From the NCBI GenBank assembly GCA_023401925.1, contig JAEXDA010000044.1:248001-312000 (forward strand): 64,000 nt of DNA, given 5' to 3'. How positions within the stretch are numbered: the stretch's first letter is position 1; every line of letters begins with the position of its first letter. Below the pieces are notes generated by a model. The model saw nothing but the letters and a program-made list of their open reading frames with translations, ran no database searches and was not told the origin of the DNA. Positions 44,801-52,251 of the stretch are shown piece after piece. Both the position numbers and the translations under genes were made by a program. Origin of the DNA: Bacillota bacterium. GTDB taxonomy: Bacteria; Bacillota; UBA4882; UBA8346.

Positions 44801-46003
44801 TCATTTCAAAACTCCCGCCACTTTGAGCTGTGCATCTTTACCTGCTTGGGCAGGAGTTTTCGCCCCTGTCAATACTTCTTGAAGAGCAGTCGACATTGCG
44901 TTGGAAATTTCAGGCCATTTAGGATGCGGTCCACGCGGCATGGCGTATTTCATCTCGTCCATGAAGACCTGCATAATCGGATCCTGCGTCCAGGCCTTGT
45001 CGGTTGCTACATCCTGTCGGGGAGGAAACATATTGTACCTAAGTTCATACTCTTTAACGATTTTAGGATCAGCGGCAAACTCTAAAAATTTACAGGCTGC
45101 CTTGATATTATTCCCTTTGACGACACCCAAATTTTCTCCGCCAAGAACGGAAGCATATACTTTATCCTTGGGGATCTTAACAACACTCCACTTCATATCC
45201 GGGGCATCACTTTTAACAGCTGGAATATTCCAAGGACCATTCACCATCATGGCCAGTTTCCCGGCAGCGAATTGTTTCTCAACATCGGCCTGGGTCCAGT
45301 TGATCACTTCTTTTGGCATCGAACCGTCTTTTACGAGATCACTCAAAACTGTAAAAGAATTGATTGCTTGTTTACTATCTAATTTATCGATTTTAGCGCC
45401 TGAAGATAGTAGCCAGGGTAAAAACTGGAAAGTACCCTCCTCCGATTTCACCGCTGAGATTCCCAATCCATAAACACCATTGCCTGATAATTTCTTGGCC
45501 GTAGCGCGTAATTCAATCCAGGTTGTCGGCGGATTTACACCGGCTTTTTTAAGCATATCGATGTTGTAAAAAAGAGCGAGACAGTTACTGGTAAAAGGAA
45601 TTCCATAACTTTTTCCGTTTAAAGTCGCAGATTTCCAAGGACCCGGGAAAAATTGTTTTGACCATTTTGAAACATACGGGGTCACATCGGCAAACAGACC
45701 CATTTGAGCGTATGCTGCATGATCGGGATTATCAATAACCACCAGATCCGGTAATTTACCGGCCGCCATACCAATCGAAAGTTGTTTTTTAAAATCAGCA
45801 AAAGGGACATAAACATGAGATACTTCAATATCAGACTGGGATTTATTAAAAGTTCCGCAAATCCAATCAAAAGTCTCCAATTGGGATTTACCTTCCATAT
45901 AAGACCAAAGAACCAATTTGGTTTTGGCTGAAGCCGCTCCGCTTAGCGCGATGACAGCAATAAGCAAAACAGTCACCATTACAAGGAAAACTCTTTTTTT
46001 CAT
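44801..46003 (-). CDS. Extracellular sugar-binding protein (CUT1 family)
   Basis: 400 residues. Signal peptide KKRVFLVMVTVLLIAVIALSG with probable cleavage after GAASA; no lipobox Cys. The mature protein has KLVLWSYMEG, MAAGKLPDLVVIDNPDHAAYA, YGIPFTSNCLALFYNIDMLKKAG and MMVNGPWNIPA, typical of maltose/oligosaccharide-binding proteins. ATG at 46003 follows GGGAGGC by 5 nt; the open frame extends 43 codons further but without a signal peptide context. It would present sugars to the two permeases downstream and perhaps to the sensor kinase upstream. Confidence 0.9.
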   Translation of the reverse strand: MKKRVFLVMVTVLLIAVIALSGAASAKTKLVLWSYMEGKSQLETFDWICGTFNKSQSDIEVSHVYVPFADFKKQLSIGMAAGKLPDLVVIDNPDHAAYAQMGLFADVTPYVSKWSKQFFPGPWKSATLNGKSYGIPFTSNCLALFYNIDMLKKAGVNPPTTWIELRATAKKLSGNGVYGLGISAVKSEEGTFQFLPWLLSSGAKIDKLDSKQAINSFTVLSDLVKDGSMPKEVINWTQADVEKQFAAGKLAMMVNGPWNIPAVKSDAPDMKWSVVKIPKDKVYASVLGGENLGVVKGNNIKAACKFLEFAADPKIVKEYELRYNMFPPRQDVATDKAWTQDPIMQVFMDEMKYAMPRGPHPKWPEISNAMSTALQEVLTGAKTPAQAGKDAQLKVAGVLK

Positions 46004-46132
46004 TGATTGCCTCCCAGATTCTAAATTTAATTTCAAACGGAACCGGTGCGCACCTTTCTCTTTTACTATAAGGGAATAGGCTATCTTGCGAAATTCTAAA
46101 TTTGTAAAGAAGGTGTAAAAATGTAATGTCAT

Positions 46133-47668
46133 TTATTTTAAATATTTACTGGCCGGTACGCCGGTTATTTCTTTAAAAACACGACAGAAATACTTAGGGT
46201 CCCCATAACCTACTTTTTCAGCGATTTCGTAGATTTTAAGCTCAGAGTGAATTAACAGCTCTTTCGCTTTATTGATCCGGTAATTTTTGAGATAAGCCGT
46301 AAAGCTTTGGCCTACTTCCTTATAAAACAACATACTGAAGTATTCCGGAGTAATATGAAGCTTTTCGGCGATTGCTTCCCGGGAAATACCGGTTTGATAA
46401 TTGTCGGCAATGATTTTGAGCGCTCGAATCACCGGCAGGCTATAAACGGAGTGCCTTTCATTCCCAATGAAACTTAAATTCTTCTGCAAATCCATTAAAA
46501 CGGTTTCCAATTGATCCATCGTAATTGCATTGATAACTTGCTTCAGAATTTCCTGTTGTTTAAGACGCTTAAACCGGTCCAAATCCGTCTCTTTGACTGC
46601 GTTGGTGATGGAGGATATAAATTGTAAAAAAGCTGCGATCATTTGATCCGGATAATATCTTTCCCGAGTCCACCAACTTAAAAAGTTTTCAAAAACCCCC
46701 GGTAGATTTTGAAAATGTTGGCGGGATACTTCCATAACAGCTTGCCTTTCGATTTCGACCGGATAAATAATAGACTGAACATTCAGTCCGGCAATCGCCG
46801 ATTGGGTAATCATCTTATCCTTGCCCAACAGTAATGCCCATTTAAACATTTCACTCAGCTGCTGAAATTTGGTGGGCAACTCTTCCAATAAATCCACAGC
46901 GATCCATCCCATCACCAAATTGGGAAAGTCCCGACAATGAATCTTGTCCAAAAATTCACCCGATAAAAGATCCTCAATGTCGTTCAAACCATTTTTACAT
47001 GAAACAATCATCAAGGTTACACCATTCATTTCACCATCCAAGATTAAATATTGGTTTCCTGAATCAGCACCCAATAACTCACAGAATCCCTGCTGCAATT
47101 CCTCATTGTCATAAATTTTATTCCCGGTATAAGCCGCCACCAGAACAAAGGGTTGTATCCATGCGAAACTGCTGTCGGAATCAAATATTAGCTTTAATTC
47201 TTTGATTTTTTCAATCTTACCCAGCATCAAGTCTCGAAACAAATGTTTTATTGTAAAAAGACGCGAAGCCTTTACCTGATCCCGTTCGTCCAATAACTCC
47301 CGTTCAATCGCAAGCAAACTTTGCTGCATTTTTTCGGCTGTGATTGGCTTTACCAAATACTCGGATACTCCTAAACCGATCGCTTGCTGGGCAAAGGAAA
47401 AATCCGAAAATGCGCTTAAAATAATAGCTTTATGTTTTAACTCACGTTCTTTCAAAGCCTGGAGCATTTCCAATCCGCTGAATTCCGGCATCCTGATATC
47501 CGCAATGACTAAATCCGGTTTCAATTCACTGATCATCTTTAGGCCATCCAAACCATTGGCAGCCTCTCCGACAACCCTGTAATTGGGACTAAGCTTTTCA
47601 ATTAAGTGAATAATACCCCGTCTGATTTTAATACCATCCTCAACAACTACAATTCGCAAATCAAACAC
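46133..47668 (-). CDS. YesN-type response regulator with AraC DNA-binding domain
   Basis: 511 residues. Receiver domain with VVVEDG, phospho-acceptor Asp in DLVIADIRMPEFSGLEML, AIILSAFSDFSFAQQA and YLVKPIT. After a long variable middle region the C-terminus has two AraC helix-turn-helix motifs, ISREAIAEKLHITPEYFSML and KIYEIAEKVGYGDPKYFCRV, ending TGVPASKYLK. The start may be GTG at 47668 or TTG at 47659, which has AGAGGTG at better spacing. It is encoded 14 bp after its kinase and probably activates the importer-GH31-GH3 genes that follow. Confidence 0.9.
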   Translation of the reverse strand: MFDLRIVVVEDGIKIRRGIIHLIEKLSPNYRVVGEAANGLDGLKMISELKPDLVIADIRMPEFSGLEMLQALKERELKHKAIILSAFSDFSFAQQAIGLGVSEYLVKPITAEKMQQSLLAIERELLDERDQVKASRLFTIKHLFRDLMLGKIEKIKELKLIFDSDSSFAWIQPFVLVAAYTGNKIYDNEELQQGFCELLGADSGNQYLILDGEMNGVTLMIVSCKNGLNDIEDLLSGEFLDKIHCRDFPNLVMGWIAVDLLEELPTKFQQLSEMFKWALLLGKDKMITQSAIAGLNVQSIIYPVEIERQAVMEVSRQHFQNLPGVFENFLSWWTRERYYPDQMIAAFLQFISSITNAVKETDLDRFKRLKQQEILKQVINAITMDQLETVLMDLQKNLSFIGNERHSVYSLPVIRALKIIADNYQTGISREAIAEKLHITPEYFSMLFYKEVGQSFTAYLKNYRINKAKELLIHSELKIYEIAEKVGYGDPKYFCRVFKEITGVPASKYLK

Positions 47669-47682
47669 CTCTTTTAGCCATT

Positions 47683-49539
47683 TTAAAGTACGGGCAAAAT
47701 GAGCGTTATGGTCGTTCCGACACCTACTTGGCTTGAAAAATCCAAGGTAGCGTCCTTTCCATAATAAATCCGTAAACGATTACTGACATTTTTTATCCCA
47801 ATACCGCTGAAACTCCGGCGTTCCTGGATATCCTTGGATATTAATTCAAGGGTTTTCCCACTCATTCCATTGCCATTGTCTTCAATCACGATTTTTAAAA
47901 ATTCCCCCATCCGCATCCCCGTAACCTTAAGGAGCCCTCCTGATTCACGTCCCTTAAAGCCATGAATAATGGCATTCTCGACTAATGGCTGTAACAATAA
48001 TTTATAAATTTTGAGGGTCAAAATTTGCTCTTCAAATTCAATAACACTGACAAATGAGTACTCAAAATGATTTTGAAGCAAATAGATATATTGTTTTAAC
48101 CATTCCACTTCTTCTTGTAGCGTAACGACCCAGTTACTGTCATTAATACTATATCGCAAAATATTGGCCAAACTTTCAATCATTTGACTAATTTCATGTT
48201 CATCCTTTTCAATAGCCATCCAATTAATGGAATCCAATATGTTATAGAGAAAATGGGGATTAATTTGCGCTACCAGCGCTCTTATTTCTGCTTCTTTTTC
48301 TCTGGCGGTGGCTAACATATTTTCCGCCATTAATTGTTGGATTTGCACTATCATCTGATTGAAATGGGAGCCGATGACCGCGATTTCGTCTTTGGTATCC
48401 AAGTTGACCTGTACCGATAACTCACCTTTTCTGGCAGTATTCATAGCGGAAATAATTTTGTGAGTGGAACGCGTTAGCGTACTGGTTACATAAACAATGA
48501 TCAGAACCGAGAACATAACCGCCATAATAGCGAAAATAATATTCAATCGTTGCATCCAGTACATCTCGTTGAACAAATAACTTTGATCGCTCACATTAAC
48601 GATTGTCCAACCGTTTTTTTCCTGCTGCAGTTGATTAATGATCAATTGCCGGTTTCCAAACCAATGAACTTCATGAATAAATTTCAGGATATCCTGACTT
48701 TTCATACTGCCGGATGTCCCTTCCAACCGGCCCATTCGCCTTCCTAAATATTTCTTTATTGGAAAAGAAACAATCCGACCTTGCGTGTTGTAGATAAAAT
48801 TAAAGCTATCGATTCTTTCCTTACCATTGTTCGGTTGATTGCAGGAAGTATAGAGGGAGTCTTCATCAACACTCAAAACCACAATACCCAGCAATTGATT
48901 ATCGCCGCTTTTCCAATCCAAAAGGCGTAAAGCAATATTTACAAATCGATAATTCTTCCCCAAATAATAATCCGAATCCGGTCCGGTGACAACCCATTGA
49001 TGGCTTTGCAAAGTTCTGCGATATACTTCCGTTTTGGTGATATCCGAATACTTGCTCCAGATATTTTGGAAACCCGAATTATTGTCCCTGTCATACCAGG
49101 CAACATGTCCGGAGGTGGCCAGAACCGATATGCATTTCACACCGGGTTTTGAAAGAGAGATGATACTAAACCGCCTTCTAATTTCAATGGCTGCCAATAG
49201 TCTGTCCACATCCGAGGCAGAGTTTACCTTTTTCACTTGTTCCACCAAGGCATCATCCGATAAAATCTGAATCAACAAATCTTTATAGGCTGTCAATGTG
49301 GTATCCAGATTTTTAGAAGTCTGGACCAGATTGAAATGGATGAGTTCATTGATTTTCTTCTTCATTGAAAAGCTGAAATTGTAATAAGAAAGGGTTTGGA
49401 CAAATAAAATCGGGATAATTGACACAAATAGAAAAGAAATGAGAAGTTTGTTTTTAAGACTCAATTGGTTAAATTTATCGAGTATGGGATGCTTCCGGAT
49501 TAAACAAGACAGTTTGTTATAGATTTTTTGTATGAACAC
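47683..49539 (-). CDS. YesM-type sensor histidine kinase
   Basis: 618 residues. Membrane helix at about 28-50, extracellular sensor domain to about 320, second helix (about 325-348), HAMP domain, then EIRALVAQINPHFLYNILDS with the phospho-acceptor His, PLVENAIIHGFKGRESGG and DNGNGMSGKT for ATP binding, and a C-terminal GIGIKNVSNRLRIYYG. Start GTG after AGGTGA. It is the first gene of the second sugar cluster and likely senses the sugar handled by it. Confidence 0.9.
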   Translation of the reverse strand: MFIQKIYNKLSCLIRKHPILDKFNQLSLKNKLLISFLFVSIIPILFVQTLSYYNFSFSMKKKINELIHFNLVQTSKNLDTTLTAYKDLLIQILSDDALVEQVKKVNSASDVDRLLAAIEIRRRFSIISLSKPGVKCISVLATSGHVAWYDRDNNSGFQNIWSKYSDITKTEVYRRTLQSHQWVVTGPDSDYYLGKNYRFVNIALRLLDWKSGDNQLLGIVVLSVDEDSLYTSCNQPNNGKERIDSFNFIYNTQGRIVSFPIKKYLGRRMGRLEGTSGSMKSQDILKFIHEVHWFGNRQLIINQLQQEKNGWTIVNVSDQSYLFNEMYWMQRLNIIFAIMAVMFSVLIIVYVTSTLTRSTHKIISAMNTARKGELSVQVNLDTKDEIAVIGSHFNQMIVQIQQLMAENMLATAREKEAEIRALVAQINPHFLYNILDSINWMAIEKDEHEISQMIESLANILRYSINDSNWVVTLQEEVEWLKQYIYLLQNHFEYSFVSVIEFEEQILTLKIYKLLLQPLVENAIIHGFKGRESGGLLKVTGMRMGEFLKIVIEDNGNGMSGKTLELISKDIQERRSFSGIGIKNVSNRLRIYYGKDATLDFSSQVGVGTTITLILPVL

Positions 49540-49623
49540 ATTTTATCACCTGATAAGATGTTCAAAATATTGTTAACAATTCCTGCCTGGGGTCTTTAAA
49601 TGCTCCAAAGATACAATAAAAAT

Positions 49624-49700
49624 AGGCGGTCGCGAAAAGAATTCTATCCAAAGAGATATACCCTATATCCCTGATTTCAAAATTCTTTTTTGACTGCCTC
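49624..49700. mobile_element. Shortened MITE relative, copy C
   Basis: About 77 bp with pairing ends AGGCGGTC...AAAAGAATT and AATTCTTTTTTGACTGCCTC. The last 30 bp match copy B at 25 of 30 positions (TGATTTC.AA....CTTTTT.GAC.GCCTC). It appears to be an internally deleted member. It lies upstream of the second sensor kinase and could also act as a hairpin there. Confidence 0.5.
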
Positions 49701-49791
49701 TTTTTCATGGCTTATGCACATTCGATAATTTAATGAGAAAAACCTGGCATTTGGAATAAGCCCTTTACATAGTATGATAGTCCAGGGTTAT

Positions 49792-49956
49792 TCATTTCTT
49801 GCTTTGCTGTTGCTGTTTTTTATTCATCCCCTGTTCCGCTGAATTTTGACTCGCAAATTCAGAACTCACTTCTTGATCCGTTTTCGGAACGATCTCCTTT
49901 GCTATCTCTTGTTGATCGTTATAGGACGTTTTCTGAAACCGATTCTTTTTTACCAC
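49792..49956 (-). CDS. Small Gln-rich protein, possible gamma-type small acid-soluble spore protein
   Basis: 54 residues from a GTG start with AAGGAAGG 6 nt upstream. Composition is dominated by Gln, Lys, Ser, Asn and Glu, with no hydrophobic core. It holds EFASQN (compare EFASETN in SspE-type proteins) and ends with a poly-Gln/Lys tail (KKQQQQSKK). This fits the amino-acid reserve proteins packed in spores and not bound to DNA. The match is by composition and a short motif only, so the function is tentative. Confidence 0.5.
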   Translation of the reverse strand: MVKKNRFQKTSYNDQQEIAKEIVPKTDQEVSSEFASQNSAEQGMNKKQQQQSKK

Positions 49957-50210
49957 GTGTTTCCTTCCTTTCGCTAATTGGAAATACTTCTGACTTTAGT
50001 ATCTCACCTAGCAAAAGGATCAACCTGTAATTTGATGATAACCGGACCAATTTTTACCACGAAATCCAGTGATACCACACTGGACATTTTCTTACGCCAG
50101 TTTTATAGTAAAACTATCTATCTTCAGTCAAGCTTTCAACGAAGGCTACCGGTTTTTTAAGCATTTTTGATGATATTACAGTCTCCACTTATTAAAAAGG
50201 AGTGAAGTCC

Positions 50211-50315
50211 ATGATCTGTCCGCAATGCGGAAAATATCGGCTCCTCAAGGCCGAGGGGAAGTGGTTTTGTCCCCATTGCTATCATGTATATCATCGTCTG
50301 CCGCTATACGGTTGA
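50211..50315 (+). CDS. 34-residue zinc-ribbon protein
   Basis: A very short open frame with an excellent AAGGAGTG site 6 nt before its ATG. It encodes CPQC and CPHC pairs separated by 13 residues, a complete minimal zinc ribbon, then a short His/Tyr-rich tail. No family is recognised. The good translation signal and intact cysteines argue that it is real. Confidence 0.55.
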   Translation: MICPQCGKYRLLKAEGKWFCPHCYHVYHRLPLYG

Positions 50316-50350
50316 GTTCCTTCATTTTCGTCTTTTAAGTTACCGGTATT

Positions 50351-51382
50351 TTACTTTTTCCAACTTCGAAGCATTTTTTCAAAGTCTCCAGTCGCAACAC
50401 CGCACTCCGTAATGATTCCCGTCACAAAACGGGCCGGAGTCATATCGAATGCAGGATTATAGACCTTAACCCCTTCAGGAGCCACCAACGTGCCGCCAAA
50501 AGATGTCACTTCACTGGCGGCCCGTTCCTCAATGGGGATTTCTTCTCCGTTCTTTAGGTTAAGATCTATGGTTGATAAGGGAGCGGCAACGTAAAATGGA
50601 ATTTTATGTTCTTTAGCCAGTACTGCAACGCCATACGTACCGATTTTATTGGCTACGTCGCCATTTGCAGTAATTCGATCCGCGCCGACAATGACGGCTT
50701 GAACCTTCCCGAGTCTCATGACGGAAGCCGCCATGTTATCGGTTATTAAAGTAACCGGTATTCCTTCCTGCATCAATTCCCACGCTGTTAACCGGGTGCC
50801 TTGGAGCAATGGCCTGGTTTCGTCGGCGTAAACCGCAATTTGTTTCCCCTGTTCGACTGCAACCCGGATTACGGCCAGGGCAGTCCCATAAGCCGAAGTT
50901 GCCAGCGCTCCGGCGTTACAATGGGTCAATACGGTCATCCCACTGATAAGCAGCGCGGCGCCGTTTTCGCCAATTTTCCGGTTGACCGCGGCATCCTCGG
51001 AGGCGATCTTTTTCGCTTCCTCCGCGAGCCGGCGGACGATTTCTTCCGGCTGAAGCCCGCTGCTGCTATCCAACACCTTTTTTTGACGATCGAGGGCCCA
51101 GAATAAATTGACCGCCGTGGGTCGGGTGGCTGCCAATTCTTTGATAACCCGGGCGACTTGTTTCCTGAAATCTGAATTTTGGCGGACCTGAGCGGCACCT
51201 AGCACGACTCCAAAAGCAGCTGCAACCCCAATAGCCGGTGCTCCCCGTACCTGAAGGCGCCGGATAGCTTCGGCCACTGTTTCATAACGGTCTGTGGTAA
51301 TATACTCGACTTTAGAAGGCAATAAGGTCTGGTCCAATATCTTTAGAAAACCGTTCTGCCATTCAAGGGTATTCCAATTCAT
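50351..51382 (-). CDS. mtnA: Methylthioribose-1-phosphate isomerase
   Basis: 343 residues, cytoplasmic, converts 5-methylthioribose 1-phosphate to the ribulose form in methionine salvage. Motifs: RLQVRGAPAIGVAAAFG (phosphate-binding), catalytic Cys in VLTHCNAGALAT and Asp in VIVGADRITANGDVANKIGTY. The ATG at 51382 follows AGGAG by 7 nt. It is directly downstream of mtnP, forming a two-step pair (phosphorylase then isomerase); later salvage enzymes are not in the window. Confidence 0.95.
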   Translation of the reverse strand: MNWNTLEWQNGFLKILDQTLLPSKVEYITTDRYETVAEAIRRLQVRGAPAIGVAAAFGVVLGAAQVRQNSDFRKQVARVIKELAATRPTAVNLFWALDRQKKVLDSSSGLQPEEIVRRLAEEAKKIASEDAAVNRKIGENGAALLISGMTVLTHCNAGALATSAYGTALAVIRVAVEQGKQIAVYADETRPLLQGTRLTAWELMQEGIPVTLITDNMAASVMRLGKVQAVIVGADRITANGDVANKIGTYGVAVLAKEHKIPFYVAAPLSTIDLNLKNGEEIPIEERAASEVTSFGGTLVAPEGVKVYNPAFDMTPARFVTGIITECGVATGDFEKMLRSWKK

Positions 51383-51474
51383 TGGATTTCTCCTAACCGG
51401 GGCTATCCCCAAAATATACGATGAGTCATTGAGTGTTTCAATTACAATTTCAAATCGCTATAGTCAAGTTGAAT

Positions 51475-52251
51475 TTATTTTTTTTGACATGCGCAATGGA
51501 ATTCATGGTCGGCGGTAATGATATAATTGGTGATGACATCTCTCAATTTACCCTCATTCAAAGCCATAACCTGCTTCACTTCGCCATGATTCAACGGAGC
51601 AACGGTAATTCCGGCTGCCCAATTCGTAATGATGCTCAAGTTGGCATAACAAATCCCCAATTCCCTGGCAAGAACCGTTTCCGGAATACCGGTCATCCCA
51701 ACCACGGTTCCTCCCAACATCCGAAACATTTTTATTTCCGCAGCAGTCTCATACCGTGGACCTTCAAAGCAAACATAACATCCGCCAAGTTGAACCGGGA
51801 TGTTCAATTTAGCCGCCACTTTACTCAACTCTAGCCGCATGGATGGACAATAAGGCTCGGTCATGTCAATATGAGCCCTTTGGACATCCCCATCTTCATA
51901 AAAAGTTAACGGCCGTTGTTTGGTAAAATCCAACAGCTGATCAACAATCACCATGGTTCCCGGCGCCAATTCGGGTGTTAAACCGCCCACCGCCGTTGTT
52001 GCCACAATGCGCTTAACTCCAAGACTATGGAGTCCCCAAAGATTAGCCCGGAAATTGATTTGATGAGGCAACACCGAATGGTCTTGACCATGCCTGGGAA
52101 GAAACGCGACTTCAATGTCGCCGAGTTTGCCGATAAAGGGTTTAATTTCACCATAAGGGGTTGCCACTTTTACTTCCCTAACCTGTGAAAGTAAATCCGG
52201 CCGGTAAAAACCGGATCCGCCGATAATTCCGTAATCAATCTTGTCCATCAT
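51475..52251 (-). CDS. mtnP: S-methyl-5'-thioadenosine phosphorylase
   Basis: 258 residues, purine nucleoside phosphorylase superfamily. Phosphate and base contacts appear as IIGGSGFY, FLPRHGQDHSVLPHQINFRAN, ATTAVGGL and CYVCFEGPRYETAAEIKMF, with MVGMTGIPE (here VVGMTGIPETVLAREL). It splits methylthioadenosine into adenine and methylthioribose 1-phosphate, the substrate of MtnA encoded next. The start ATG overlaps the stop of the helicase gene (a doubled ATGATG gives two possible starts). Confidence 0.93.
   Translation of the reverse strand: MMDKIDYGIIGGSGFYRPDLLSQVREVKVATPYGEIKPFIGKLGDIEVAFLPRHGQDHSVLPHQINFRANLWGLHSLGVKRIVATTAVGGLTPELAPGTMVIVDQLLDFTKQRPLTFYEDGDVQRAHIDMTEPYCPSMRLELSKVAAKLNIPVQLGGCYVCFEGPRYETAAEIKMFRMLGGTVVGMTGIPETVLARELGICYANLSIITNWAAGITVAPLNHGEVKQVMALNEGKLRDVITNYIITADHEFHCACQKK

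Noticed and set aside
46004..46132. Operator for the second YesN regulator before its binding-protein gene
   Set aside because: TTACA-containing half-repeats can be found but spacing and sequence are too loose to separate from AT-rich background.
50065..50084. Hairpin TCCAGTG/CACTGGA as a terminator
   Set aside because: Short stem, no T-run on either strand and no gene end next to it.
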